The notes: a model not told the origin generated them from the sequence alone. A stretch of 64,000 nt of DNA from Leucobacter celer subsp. astrifaciens (GCF_001273835.1 NZ_JHEI01000144.1:1-64000); one strand, 5' to 3'; shown: positions 7,288 through 16,890, counted from the first letter of the stretch. Numbers and translations are program-made.

Positions 7288-10200
7288 ATGAACGCGTTCG
7301 TTCGAGGATGTCTGAACGCACGGGCGCTCGTCGCGCTCGTGAGTGTCGTGACTGCCCTGTTCGGCGCGTTCGCGCTCGCGCAACTGCCGCGCGAGTTGCT
7401 GCCGCCGATCCCCACTCCAGAACTCGCGGTGGTGACGTCCTTCGAAGGCGGCAGCACCGCCGTCGTGGATCATGATGTATCCGCGGTTATCGAGCAGGCG
7501 ATCCGGGCGGTTCCGGGTGTGGCGTCGACAACGACCACGAGTGGTTCCGGGCTCTCGGTCGTCGCGGTCTCATTCGCGACCGGAACCGAGCCCGCGAAGG
7601 CGCTGCAGCAGGTGCAGCGTGAGGTGGATTCGGTGCGAGAATCGCTTCCTAACGGGGCCGACCCGCGGGTGCGCACGGGCTCGATCGACGATCTGCCGGT
7701 GATGCAGGCCGCAGTGACCGCTCCCGACGACTCCGCACCTTCGGCAGGCGCCCGGGCGCGTGTACTCTCCGATATCGGAAAGCTCGACGGGGTGCGCAGC
7801 GCCACGTTCATCGGGGCGGTGGCGCGAGAGATTTCGGTTGATCCCCGCTCCGACGACCTGCGCGCGCGGGGACTCACCGGAATCGACATCTCGCGCGCGA
7901 TCCTCGCTTCGGGCCGCGCGGTGTCCACGGGAGAGGTGCGGTCCGATGGGCTCGTCACCCCGATCGAATCGGGGCAGTATCTCGGATCGGTCGAGGACGT
8001 CGAGCAGATCCCGATCGAGACGCCGGGCGGTGGAACGATCGCGCTCTCCGACGTTGCCGACGTCGCGCTGCAGGACGCCCCGCGCCGCACGATCGCCCGT
8101 GTCGACGGCAGTCCCGCGCTGCTGCTCTCGGTCGACAAGGTGCCCGAGGCGAACACGGTGGAGGTCGCGCGAGCGATCGAGCATGCGCTCGGCGAGCTCG
8201 AGGAAGACGGCGTTGTGCGCAGCAGCACGACGTTCAACCAGGCACCCGCGATCGAACAGGCGGTCGGATCCACGTCGGTCGAGGGTGTGATCGGCCTGGT
8301 CTGTGCAGGCCTCGTCGTCCTCCTCTTCCTGTTCTCCGTGCGGATGACCCTTATCGCTCTCATATCGATCCCTCTATCGCTGCTTGCTGCGGCCCTCGTG
8401 ATGCAGGGGCTCGACTACACCCTGAACCTGCTGACCCTCGGCGCGCTGACCCTCGCCATCGGGCGCCTTGTGGATGACTCGATCGTCGTGGTCGAGAGCG
8501 TCGAACGGGAACTGCGCACCAACGCAGATCGCACGAGCGCGGTGGTCTCGGGTACGCTCGCGGTCGCGCGCGCAGTGCTCGCATCGACGCTCACGACCGT
8601 TGCCGTCTTCTTTCCGCTGTTGTTCGTCGAGGGGCCGACCGGTGCGATGTTCCGGCCGTTCGCGCTGACCGCGTCTGTCGCGCTGCTTGCGTCGCTGCTG
8701 GTCAGCCTGACGGTCGTGCCCGTGCTCGCCTTCTGGTTCCTGCGCGTCTCTCCGATCGACCCGGCGCGCGCGGTTCCTCGGCCTCCGGTGGCCGAACGCA
8801 TGCGCCTGGTCATCGAGCGCGCGTACCGCCCGGTCGCCCGGTTCTCGGTGCACCGTGCGCCCGTCGTGCTCGCGCTCGGCGCGGTGACGGTGCTCGTCGC
8901 GCTGCTGCTCGTGCCGGGGTTGCCGACTTCCTACCTCACGGGCGTCGGGCAATCATATGTGACGGTGGTGCAGCAGGAGCGGCCCGATCTCGCGGTCACC
9001 GCACAGGAGGAGCACGCGGCGCGGGTCGAGAAGCTGCTCTCGAGCGTGGACGGTGTGACGATGATCCGCACGTCGATCGGCACCTCGGGCAACCCGCTCA
9101 AGGACGCTGCGCTCGGCGGCGGCGCCGGTCTCGCGAGCTACGCCCTTACGATCGAGGCGAACGCCGACCCCGCCGCAGTCTCGGCCGACGTGCAATCCGC
9201 GTTGGACGACACGCAGGATCTCGGCACGTTCAGCAGCGCGGTGGCGCAGGAGGTCGGGTTCGCCTCGGACATCGAGGTGAAGGTCACGGCGCTGAATGAT
9301 GCGGACCTCGCCGAGGCGTCGTCCCGCATCTCCGAGGCGGTGGCCGAGGTGGCCGGGGTGCACTCCGTCAGCGACACGAGCTCGCCCGTCCTCAGCTCCA
9401 TCGTGGTCGACGTCGACCGCGCCGCGGCGCGCAAGGCCGGGCTCTCCGAGGCTGACGTGACTGCCTTTCTCGATGCGGCGATCGATCGGCGCGAGGTCAT
9501 GGACGCCACGATCGACGCGACGCTCACTCCTGTGATGGTGGAGCCCGCGCAGCCCGTCGCGAGCGCGGATGAGATCGAGAAGCTCGTGGTGCCGAGCCCG
9601 CGGGGGTCGATCGCTCTCTCGGAGATCGCCGAGGTGCGGTATCGCGATGCGCCCCTTGTGCTCCAGCGCTCGAACGGGCTCGACTCGGGAAGCGTGTTCG
9701 TGACGCTCTCGGGCGCCGACATCGGCGGGGGTGCCGCAGCGATCGCGGAGGTCATCGACGGCCTCTCGCTGCCCACCGGCACGGTCTCGGAGGTGGCTGG
9801 TGTGGCGAAGGATCAAAGCCGCGCGTTCACGCAGCTGATGCTCGCGCTGGGGGCTTCGGTGCTGATCGTCTACGTGATCATGGTCGCCGCGTTCCGGTCG
9901 TTGCTGCAACCGCTCGTGCTGCTCGTCTCCGTGCCATTCGCGGTGACAGGCGTGATCATTGCACAGCGTCTCTGGGGAGGAACGCTCGGAGTGTCGTCCC
10001 TCATCGGCGCGCTCATGCTGGTGGGAATCGCCGTGACGAACGCCATCGTCCTCGTGGACCGCTTCAACCAGCTGCGTGCGGAGGGCGTCGCGCCCGACGA
10101 GGCCGCGGTCGAGGGGGCGACCGCGCGCATGCGCCCCGTCGTCATGACGGCCGCGGCGACCGTTCTGGCGCTCGGACCGATGGCGCTGGGCATCACGGGT

Positions 10201-11220
10201 CACGGCGGCCTCGTCGCCCAGCCGCTCGCCATCGTGGTGATCGGCGGCATGGTGTCTTCGACTGCCCTGACACTCGTGGTGCTACCCGCGCTGCTGAGTC
10301 GAACTGAATCATTGCGGTTCGCGGGGCCTGGCGAAACGCGATTCTCATCAGGGCGGCATCGGGTCTCACAGAGGCGAAGGCGAGCGCTCGTACGTCGTAC
10401 CTGCTTCATCTACCGGGGCCGCGGCCCGGATGACTCGCAGAAGGCGACTGGATGGCGGATGCGTACCGCTGCAGGCGAATACGATCTGCTTCTCCTGCAC
10501 GGTGAGGTGCTCGAAGAGAGCACTGTCGGGATGCGTATCAGCCACCGTGAAGCGCGTCGGATGCTGGGATTGCGGTTCGAAGAAGCGCTCGGGCCGATGC
10601 GCGAGATCAGCGGTGGTTCAGCGCCCGTGACTCCGGAGAAGAGCGCTGGCGCGCGTTCGCACATGCAGCCGGTTGAATCTGGCGGGCAGGCCCCTCGCCA
10701 GAGTAGCCCTGATCGTGCATTCGCCGACATTGAATTCGTTTCGGACCAGTCCGGACAAGCGATATGGGCTGTGCTGCGCGAGACACCTGTGCCCCAAGTT
10801 GAGCCGTCAAATTTCGACGAGGCAGCCGAGGAGCCCGAACGGCCGGGGCAGTCCGAGTTGCTCTTGCGTTACGAGCAGGAGTCGCGCCACGGCCTTCTCT
10901 TCCGTTTGGAAGGCAATGAACCGATTCTATCCATGGCACCTGCACTCGTCGGGCGGGCTCCGGCGGAAGCCGCGGGTTACTCTGCCGTGCACCTGCCGAG
11001 CCCTGAGAAAGTGGTCTCGCGAACGCATCTGTTGGTCGAAGCAGATGCGCTCGGGAGGCTCTGTATCACCGACCTCGACTCAGCGAACGGCACCTGGGCC
11101 GGCGGGCGACAGCTGTTGCCCCATTTGCCTACGATCCTTCCGAGTGGAGCCGATATCCAGATCGGTGAGTCACGGATGCGTGTCGAAGTCCTCGCAGCGG
11201 CACCGAGTCGCGCAGTATGA
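7288..11220 (+). CDS. RND-family efflux transporter with a C-terminal FHA domain
   Basis: 1310 residues from ATG 7288 (AGAGGGA just upstream; an in-frame ATG at 7183 lacks a site). Residues 1 to about 1005 are a full HAE1/AcrB-type RND pump: first helix, a large porter loop opening at PRELLPPIPTPELAVV, helices around LAIGRLVDDSIVVVE with the proton-relay pair Asp396-Asp397, and a mirrored second half. A basic linker and about 150 poorly conserved residues follow. Near 1215-1295 comes an FHA domain: an early GR, SRTH (Ser1244 to His1247) and NGT (1267-1269). FHA domains bind phosphothreonine peptides. The reading frame is continuous. No periplasmic adaptor gene is present, and the two micro-lipoproteins precede it. 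Confidence 0.85.
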   Translation: MNAFVRGCLNARALVALVSVVTALFGAFALAQLPRELLPPIPTPELAVVTSFEGGSTAVVDHDVSAVIEQAIRAVPGVASTTTTSGSGLSVVAVSFATGTEPAKALQQVQREVDSVRESLPNGADPRVRTGSIDDLPVMQAAVTAPDDSAPSAGARARVLSDIGKLDGVRSATFIGAVAREISVDPRSDDLRARGLTGIDISRAILASGRAVSTGEVRSDGLVTPIESGQYLGSVEDVEQIPIETPGGGTIALSDVADVALQDAPRRTIARVDGSPALLLSVDKVPEANTVEVARAIEHALGELEEDGVVRSSTTFNQAPAIEQAVGSTSVEGVIGLVCAGLVVLLFLFSVRMTLIALISIPLSLLAAALVMQGLDYTLNLLTLGALTLAIGRLVDDSIVVVESVERELRTNADRTSAVVSGTLAVARAVLASTLTTVAVFFPLLFVEGPTGAMFRPFALTASVALLASLLVSLTVVPVLAFWFLRVSPIDPARAVPRPPVAERMRLVIERAYRPVARFSVHRAPVVLALGAVTVLVALLLVPGLPTSYLTGVGQSYVTVVQQERPDLAVTAQEEHAARVEKLLSSVDGVTMIRTSIGTSGNPLKDAALGGGAGLASYALTIEANADPAAVSADVQSALDDTQDLGTFSSAVAQEVGFASDIEVKVTALNDADLAEASSRISEAVAEVAGVHSVSDTSSPVLSSIVVDVDRAAARKAGLSEADVTAFLDAAIDRREVMDATIDATLTPVMVEPAQPVASADEIEKLVVPSPRGSIALSEIAEVRYRDAPLVLQRSNGLDSGSVFVTLSGADIGGGAAAIAEVIDGLSLPTGTVSEVAGVAKDQSRAFTQLMLALGASVLIVYVIMVAAFRSLLQPLVLLVSVPFAVTGVIIAQRLWGGTLGVSSLIGALMLVGIAVTNAIVLVDRFNQLRAEGVAPDEAAVEGATARMRPVVMTAAATVLALGPMALGITGHGGLVAQPLAIVVIGGMVSSTALTLVVLPALLSRTESLRFAGPGETRFSSGRHRVSQRRRRALVRRTCFIYRGRGPDDSQKATGWRMRTAAGEYDLLLLHGEVLEESTVGMRISHREARRMLGLRFEEALGPMREISGGSAPVTPEKSAGARSHMQPVESGGQAPRQSSPDRAFADIEFVSDQSGQAIWAVLRETPVPQVEPSNFDEAAEEPERPGQSELLLRYEQESRHGLLFRLEGNEPILSMAPALVGRAPAEAAGYSAVHLPSPEKVVSRTHLLVEADALGRLCITDLDSANGTWAGGRQLLPHLPTILPSGADIQIGESRMRVEVLAAAPSRAV

Positions 11221-11535
11221 AGGCCTCCTGGGGCGATCCTTGATGAACTGTAAGAGGCTCCGCAAAAGGTCTTGCGGGTTGAGTGTCGAGGTTCGGCTCG
11301 ACAGGGTCAGCGCAGGCGTGGGATCGCGATGTGTCCAGATAGGACCGGCCAGGACTGCTGCGCCGCTGTCTGCCGCGCAGCTATGCTCCGCTGAATCGGC
11401 GCCGGCTTGATCGGCAAGACCCCGTGTGAGTGCGAAGAGACAGTGCAGTACGCCGAGAACCTCCATCGGCATCGTTCATCTACGAGAAACCCTCGGGCTA
11501 TAGGTCCTTGCGGAGCGGGCCGACCTCCGCTGAGG
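11221..11535. other. Intergenic region after the RND gene
   Basis: No supported gene. A small hairpin (TGTCGAG at 11284-11290 with CTCGACA at 11297-11303) could end transcription, although no T-run follows. The neighbouring gene runs in from the other side on the minus strand. Confidence 0.4.
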
Positions 11536-11967
11536 TCACGACGGCAGTCGGCGCAGTGCGTCGAACCCCTCGACGTGCAGACCCGCGAGCGAAGGCGAGA
11601 ACACGACGAGTGCCAGGTGCTGCGGCCAGTCGCCCTGCAGACACGCGTTGAGGACTGGGAGCAGGATGTCGTGATCAGGGAACAGGTCTGGTGCGAAGTC
11701 GATGAATATGCAGTTCAGGCCGATCGGGACGTCGCGATGCGTCAGGTGCTCGAGTGCTCTGCTCGCCTCGAAGCCGACCCGCACCTCGCAGTAGGGAGCG
11801 TAGTCCTCCGCCTGGATGTCATTGGGCAAGAGGACCACCGGCCTGCACCACGGGTCGGCGGTGGACGCCGAGAGGACCCCCAAGCAGTCGTCGGTCCACT
11901 GATCGAGAAATTCGCCCGTGTACAGAATCTTCTGCGAGCTCCGGGACTGGGGGTTCAGATGCGCCAC
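11536..11967 (-). CDS. Hypothetical protein next to umuDC, probably the larger part of a frameshifted gene
   Basis: 143 codons opening at GTG 11967 without a ribosome binding site. The interior looks like a real soluble protein: [34 protein letters not shown], and [16 protein letters not shown] leading to a hydrophobic strand and a Leu/Phe-rich end. I do not recognise the family. The first dozen residues are Ser/Arg-rich and fit poorly, and a short well-formed ORF (11955-12089) overlaps the start in another frame. The two probably were one gene of about 180 residues, divergent from umuDC. Confidence 0.5.
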   Translation of the reverse strand: MAHLNPQSRSSQKILYTGEFLDQWTDDCLGVLSASTADPWCRPVVLLPNDIQAEDYAPYCEVRVGFEASRALEHLTHRDVPIGLNCIFIDFAPDLFPDHDILLPVLNACLQGDWPQHLALVVFSPSLAGLHVEGFDALRRLPS

Positions 11968-12089
11968 GTCAGTACTCGCCAGGGCCCCTGAAGCGTGCCG
12001 TCGACCGCAGCGGCCGCGTCGATCTCATGCGAATGGAGCGGGTAATCCCGGTTGCGGGGGAGACGCTCGAACTGAGGAGTGGGGTTCAT
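11955..12089 (-). CDS. 44-residue ORF, probable N-terminus of the adjacent broken gene
   Basis: ATG at 12089 to TGA at 11955-11957. The product, [18 protein letters not shown] followed by [13 protein letters not shown] and [10 protein letters not shown], has ordinary globular composition. It ends 13 bases inside the next ORF in a different frame. The simplest reading is one gene interrupted by a frameshift near 11945-11960. Alternatively the two could be translationally coupled small proteins. Confidence 0.4.
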   Translation of the reverse strand: MNPTPQFERLPRNRDYPLHSHEIDAAAAVDGTLQGPWRVLTWRI

Positions 12090-12280
12090 GGCGGGGTGGG
12101 AGCTGCCTTTCGATGGGTATCCGCGGTTCTACTCCCTGTCTCCTGAGCCGTAGCTCCGGAGACCCCAGCGATATCATAAAGCAAAACCCGGCCTCAGAGC
12201 CATCGTATGTCGCAGCTGAGAACGAAGTCGTCCCTGCCGGCGCAGCGTGCGCAGCCGGGTCGGGGTCACCCGGGGTTGGG

Positions 12281-12727
12281 GTGTACGTCGATCAGATCCG
12301 GGAGCTCTCGGAGAGCGCGGTGCCCGCGCTTGTCGCGGTCGCCGGCGTCGACGTGGCGTGCGGGTTCCCCTCGCCATCGCAGGACTACCAGACGAGCGAG
12401 ATCGACCTCAACGAACATTTGATGCCGAACCGGGTCAGCACGTTCCTGATCCGGGCGCGCGGGAACAGTATGGTGCGGGCCGGGATCTTCGACGGTGACG
12501 AGCTCATTGTCGACCGGTCGATCCGGCCAGAGGACGGGCATGCGGTGGTCGCGGTCGTCGACGGGGAGATGACCGTGAAGCGGCTCCGCATCCTCGATGG
12601 TGGCGGAGGAGTGGTGCTGTCGGCCGAGAACCGCCGGCATCCCGACATCGAGATCGCTGCGCTCTCGGACCTTCGGGTGTGGGGTGTGGTGATGAGGAGC
12701 CTGCACCGTGTCCTCAAGGGTGAACGC
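12281..12727 (+). CDS. umuD: UmuD-like translesion polymerase accessory protein / S24 autoprotease, no stop before umuC
   Basis: From GTG 12281 the residues match E. coli UmuD with a constant +3 offset: self-cleavage site Cys27-Gly28 in ACGFPSP, nucleophile Ser63 in GNSM, and general base Lys100 in TVKRL. UmuD is cleaved under RecA control and forms DNA polymerase V with UmuC. No ribosome binding site is evident at the GTG. There is no in-frame stop at the gene end: the frame runs straight into the umuC start at 12728, whereas a TGA at 12721-12723 lies one frame away. This may reflect an indel or a UmuD-UmuC fusion. No clear LexA box was seen upstream. Confidence 0.75.
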
Positions 12728-13991
12728 ATGATCGCGCCCGTGGACTGCGAGTCGTTCTATGCGTCCTGTGAGCGGGTCTTCGACCCGTCGCTCGACGGTC
12801 GCCCGGTCGTGGTGCTCTCGAACAACGACGGCTGCGTCGTTGCCATGTCGCGCGAGGCGAAGGACCGCGATATCCCGATGGGGGACGCCCTCGTTTCAGC
12901 TGAAGAACTACGCCCGCGTCGCCGGCGTTGTCGCCCGCTCGAGCAACTACGAGCTGTACGGGTCGTCGTCGACGCGGGTGTTAGAGATCATCGGCCGGTA
13001 CGCCGCCTGGCAGGAGGTGTACTCGATCGACGAGTCCTTTATCGGGCTCCGCGGCACCGTCGACGAGCTCGTCGCGATCGGGCACGAGATCCGGGCCGAG
13101 GTGCTCCGATGCACCGGGATCCCGGTGCGTGTCGGCATCGGCCGGTCGAAGACGCAGGCGAAGCTCGCCAGCCGCGGTGCGAAAGCCGACCTCTCGCTCG
13201 GCGGTGTCTGCCACCTCGGCGCCTACCCGCCCGAGTGGCTCGACCGGATCATGGCGGGTACTGAGGTCACCGACCTGTGGGGCGTTGCCGGCCGTACCGG
13301 GAAGAAGCTCGCCGCCATGACCATTCACACCGCACGAGATCTCCGCGATGCGGAACCGAAGTGGATCCGGAAGAAGTTCTCGGTTGTGCTCGAGCGCACC
13401 GTGTGGGAGCTGCGCGGGATCTCCTGCATCCCGCTCGAAGAGCAGCGCCCTTACAAGGACCAGCTCATCTACAGCCGGATGTTCTCCCGCCCAGTGTCGG
13501 AGCGGGACGAGATGCAGCAGGTGCTCTCCATCTACGCGCAGCAGGTCAGCAGCCGGCTGCGGAAGCAGGGCCAGGTCGCCGGGGTCGTGTCCGCCTGGGC
13601 GATGACGAGCTGGCACTCCAAAGGCCCCTCGCACTCCCCGCACGTCGCCGTCGGCCTGCCCACGGAGTCCGACGAGCCGATCGCGATCTCGAAGGCCGCG
13701 GGCGCGCTCCTCAAGCGTCTGCAGCCCGGTGTCGCCTACGTGCGCGCTGGCGTCGTTCTCACGGCGCTGCGCCCCAAGGACGCTCGCACCCCGCTCTCGC
13801 TCTTCGAGCCGGAGTTCGAGGGGCGCCGCATCGGGGAAACCCTCGACGCGATCACCCAGAAGCTCGGCCCCGGCACGATCGGCGTCGGCCTCGGCGGACT
13901 GAAGGGCGCGCCGGTGTGGACGATGCGCCGCGAGATGCTCTCCCGGCGAGCCACCACCCACTGGGACGAACTCTGCGAGGCCCGAGCATGA
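12728..13991 (+). pseudogene. umuC: UmuC-like Y-family DNA polymerase, frameshifted
   Basis: ATG 12728 has AAGGGTGA just upstream. The N-terminus ([18 protein letters not shown], then [18 protein letters not shown]) is correct to IPMG. After five G at 12880-12884 the frame is wrong; one G fewer would restore [16 protein letters not shown]. The rest continues cleanly in the other frame to 13991. It includes YSIDESF with the catalytic acids, helix-hairpin-helix regions, the little-finger domain and a C-terminal DUF4113-like tail ending THWDELCEARA. Either the gene is dead or the homopolymer is a sequencing error. All other motifs are intact, so the lesion is recent or artefactual. Confidence 0.8.
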
Positions 13992-14206
13992 GGATCCGAT
14001 CAAGCAGCGACTTCGGGGAACAGCGCTCCCGATACTATGCCGAGCACGCGGAGCAGGTGATCGCGGAGCTCGACGCCCAGTACGCGCGCGGCGAGATCGA
14101 ACGCCACGCCTACCTCGAGAAGAAACGCGGCCTCGTCCGCCTCTTCTTGAAGGCCACGACCGAGCCGAAGCGGCGGCGACACGTCGAGAACTACGACGGC
14201 GACTGA
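13988..14206 (+). CDS. Small charged protein coupled to umuC
   Basis: 72 residues. The ATG overlaps the umuC stop (ATGA). It is rich in Glu, Arg, Tyr and Lys with helical segments: EQRSRYYAEHAEQVIAELD, then YARGEIERHAYLEKKRGL. The pattern of a short-repeat helix followed by a basic tail recalls SHOCT-like small domains, but I cannot assign a family. The coupling suggests a role with the mutagenic polymerase. A degraded copy of its last 26 codons occurs at 16162-16239, beyond the next gene. Confidence 0.55.
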   Translation: MRIRSSSDFGEQRSRYYAEHAEQVIAELDAQYARGEIERHAYLEKKRGLVRLFLKATTEPKRRRHVENYDGD

Positions 14207-14447
14207 TGGGATCTAGCCGGTGCAACGCGGGCGCCCGGGACTGTAAGTAGAGCGGTGTGACTTGTTAGCAGGGTGCCGTCGCGCAAAGAACTCACCACCG
14301 AGCGGATAGGCTTGTTCGATTTTTCCGGATTCGGATCGATTGCTTTTCGAACCCGTACCCCGAGCTTTAAAGTTCAGTCGAGAAACGTGTGCATCTTCAC
14401 GCTCGCGCACGATCCGCCCAACCATCCATGTCAGAGGGAGTACGCCC

Positions 14448-16154
14448 TTGTCAGTATTGTCCGCCCTGTTCCACGCCAGAACGAGGATTCCAGCGCTTGC
14501 AGTTGCAGCTGCGCTCGTGTTATCGGGGATGACGTTCACGGAGAATGCGGCCCACGCAGAGGACGGTCCGGTTGCTACGACAGCGCCATCCATGACCAGC
14601 GGGACGGAACCATCGGCGGATCAGTCGACGCAGCCCGAGGGTGCATCATCAGAGGATCAGGCACCGCTCAACGAGGCCGCCCCGTTCGAGGAATCCGAGA
14701 CTCAGATCGAGACGCCTGCGCCAGGCACCGGTTCTGTAGACGCCGCTGAGCCAGACGATGCTGAGGAAAGCATCGTGGGGATGAACGACAACCATGGTGA
14801 CGCTTCTTTGAGTCTCAACGCTCCGGCCGGTGCTGGAACAACCCGCAACGAGAAGGAGCCGAACAACGACCGCAACCGGGCCAACAGCCTCCCCCTCGGC
14901 GACACCATGAAAGGGTCACTCTCAGGATGGAACGACTCCGATTGGTTCTACACCACTATCCCGAGTGATGGACAACTCAATCTCAAGTTCACCTTCCCGT
15001 CGAATGTCTCGGGAGCGGCCTATCGAGTGCTCGTCCATTCGGCTACTTCTGACAACAGTTACCAACACCTTTTCGACGGAGGCGACTCAACGGGCAAGAA
15101 TACTTCCGTGCCCGCCACGCTGCTGCCCCCAGGGAGGGCCTACATTCAAGTCGAGCCCGGGAGCATCAACAGTTCGGTGTGGGGCAAGACCTATCAACTC
15201 AGCGCAACACACTCGCCGCTGTCGAAGGTTGAGACCGAAGGCAACAACGACTTCGGCGAAGCAGACTTCGTGAGCCCCGGATCCACCATCTATGGATCGG
15301 TCAACTGGAGCGACGAAGATACCTTTGTCATGAACACTCCCCGAAGTGGCGACGGACTCGTCAAACTCACTTTCCCGAAGAGCGCTTCGGGAAACACCTA
15401 CCAGGTCGAGATCTTCGACGCTTCCCAGAACCAGTTGAAGTATTTCCAGCTCAACGGCAGTCACGCGAGCGGCGCATGGCTCGCATCGCAAGACATTCAC
15501 TTCCCCAAGGGGCAGGTATTCGTCAGGATCAATTCGAGCAGTCCCTCTGCACAGATCAATGACCGCCGATACGCGTTGACACTGGGATTGCAAGCGCCGG
15601 TCAGATTCGTCGATGTTCCTAGGAGCCACAAGTTCTTCACCGAGATCCAGTGGATGTACGACAGCGGCGCAAGCACCGGCATCAAGACGAGGAAAGGGCT
15701 CGCCTACCTGCCCAAGGCCCAGGTGACCAGGGAGGCGATGGCGGCGTTCCTGTATCGCCAGAACGCACCCAAAAACTACAAGCCGAAGGGCCAGCACTTC
15801 GCCGACGTGCCCAAGAGCCACAAGTTCTACAAGGAGATCGAGTGGATGTACACTTCGGGTCTCTCCACCGGCATCAAGCAGGGCTCAAAACGTGTCTACA
15901 AACCTAAGGACAACGTCTCCCGTGAAGCGATGGCCGCGTTCATGTATCGTCTGCAGGGTCCGAAAACAGGTAAAGCGCCTTCGAAGGCACCGTTCACTGA
16001 CGTGGCACGCACCCATAAGTTTGCGAAAGAGATCGCCTGGATGAAATCGAGCGGTCTTTCCACAGGCGTGAACACGTCCAGTGGTAAGGCCTACCAGCCC
16101 AAGAAACGCGTCTCGCGAGAAGCGATGGCAGCGTTCCTCTACAGAGCCAGGTAA
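14448..16154 (+). CDS. Secreted PPC-domain protein with three SLH-like C-terminal repeats
   Basis: 568 residues from TTG 14448, chosen because AGAGGGAG (14433-14440) lies seven bases upstream and a standard signal peptide ending AHA follows. A Ser/Glu/Thr-rich linker leads to two bacterial pre-peptidase-like (PPC) domains, each opening near E-x-N(N/D) and WNDSDWF or WSDEDTF. The last 180 residues are three repeats of the type F(V/A/T)DV...HKF..EI.WM..SG.STG, each ending in SREAMAAF(L/M)YR. These S-layer-homology-like repeats occur at the C-terminus of many actinobacterial exoproteins and are thought to hold them on the cell envelope. No catalytic domain is present, so it is probably an adhesin or structural protein. 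Confidence 0.8.
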   Translation: MSVLSALFHARTRIPALAVAAALVLSGMTFTENAAHAEDGPVATTAPSMTSGTEPSADQSTQPEGASSEDQAPLNEAAPFEESETQIETPAPGTGSVDAAEPDDAEESIVGMNDNHGDASLSLNAPAGAGTTRNEKEPNNDRNRANSLPLGDTMKGSLSGWNDSDWFYTTIPSDGQLNLKFTFPSNVSGAAYRVLVHSATSDNSYQHLFDGGDSTGKNTSVPATLLPPGRAYIQVEPGSINSSVWGKTYQLSATHSPLSKVETEGNNDFGEADFVSPGSTIYGSVNWSDEDTFVMNTPRSGDGLVKLTFPKSASGNTYQVEIFDASQNQLKYFQLNGSHASGAWLASQDIHFPKGQVFVRINSSSPSAQINDRRYALTLGLQAPVRFVDVPRSHKFFTEIQWMYDSGASTGIKTRKGLAYLPKAQVTREAMAAFLYRQNAPKNYKPKGQHFADVPKSHKFYKEIEWMYTSGLSTGIKQGSKRVYKPKDNVSREAMAAFMYRLQGPKTGKAPSKAPFTDVARTHKFAKEIAWMKSSGLSTGVNTSSGKAYQPKKRVSREAMAAFLYRAR

Positions 16155-16161
16155 CCCCGGT

Positions 16162-16239
16162 CTCACCCGGCTCTTCCTGAAGGATACGACTGAGCCGAAG
16201 CGCCGGCGGCTGCACGTCGAGGGCGGCGACGGTAACTGA
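16162..16239 (+). pseudogene. Degraded copy of the tail of the small umuC-linked gene
   Basis: The frame LTRLFLKDTTEPKRRRLHVE...GN ending at TGA 16237-16239 matches the last 26 codons of the 13988-14206 gene. The similarity continues past both stops for about 30 bases (TGATGGGA...TGGTGCAACG against TGATGGGA...CGGTGCAACG). No start is present. The PPC/SLH gene therefore sits between two copies of the same 3' end. Confidence 0.7.
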
Positions 16240-16261
16240 TGGGAGGCCGCTGGTGCAACGG

Positions 16262-16296
16262 AGCGCCCCGCATTCTGTGAGATGCAGGGGCGCTTC
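16262..16296. terminator. Hairpin between convergent genes
   Basis: GCGCCCC-GCAT pairs with ATGC-A-GGGGCGC (one bulge) around a short loop, then CTTCTGT. It lies between the surface protein unit and the minus-strand pseudogene and could serve both strands. Confidence 0.5.
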
Positions 16297-16313
16297 TGTA
16301 CCCCGGATTGTGT

Positions 16314-16804
16314 TTACCAGGGGTTCTCGTTCTCGTCGGGTTCGGTACCGGGGTCTGCGAGGAGTTCGATGAGCATGGCCGACGTGGAGTCTCGGTTGTC
16401 GATCCACCATTTCGCGCGCCCGATCTTCCGTGCGGGCTCGAGGACTTGGTCCTCGAAGTCGTCCTCGCTGTGCTCGCCTTCCTGGACGAGACCGGTGTAG
16501 GCGTCGCGGAGGAGTTCGTATCTCACGCGTGTCGCCCACGGGACTTGTTTGTCGCTGCCGCGCAGGATCGGGAGGCGGGAGCGCTCTTGGTCCTCGGCCG
16601 CGGCTTGGGCGAGGGCGTCGCGTTCGTTCTGGATCTCTGTGGAGACTTTCCGCTTGGACGACTTCCGGTAGCAGTCGAAGCAGGGGCGGGATGCCCACCA
16701 TTCCGCTTTCCCTGCGCGCTGCCGGCCGGCACGTCGGAGAGGTCGCGGTCCCCCTGGTGTCCGCACTTGTGGGTGATGGCGAAGATCGTTGGGATGCTGC
16801 TCAT
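16314..16804 (-). pseudogene. Frameshifted gene for a small Cys-rich (zinc-ribbon-like) protein
   Basis: From ATG 16804 the frame reads MSSIPTIFAITHKCGHQG, then DLSDVPAG. It then leaves frame near 16715-16730, inside a CCGGCCGG run. The other frame continues AEWWASRPCFDCYRKSS into a charged C-terminal helix region ending at 16314. Joined, it is about 155 residues with an N-terminal H-x-C...C-x-x-C set that suggests metal binding. Proteins with a THxCGHxG...DLS...C-x-x-C layout are common hypothetical proteins of actinobacterial accessory DNA. The function is unknown. Confidence 0.55.
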
Positions 16805-16890
16805 GTCGCGTTCCGTTCCTGATGTCGCGTCGGGTGAATCGTGTCGTGTTTGATGGAGGGTGAATCTATCCGGAAGGAACCCCCGGCATC

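Noticed and set aside
12088..12153. 21-residue plus-strand ORF before umuD ([14 protein letters not shown]...)
   Set aside because: Protein-like words but no ribosome binding site, overlaps the start of a divergent ORF and is too short to support alone.
12281..13264. A genuine UmuD-UmuC fusion protein
   Set aside because: The joint frame ends in shadow sequence at 13264 because of the G-run frameshift, and umuC has its own good start and ribosome binding site. Loss of the umuD stop is the simpler view.
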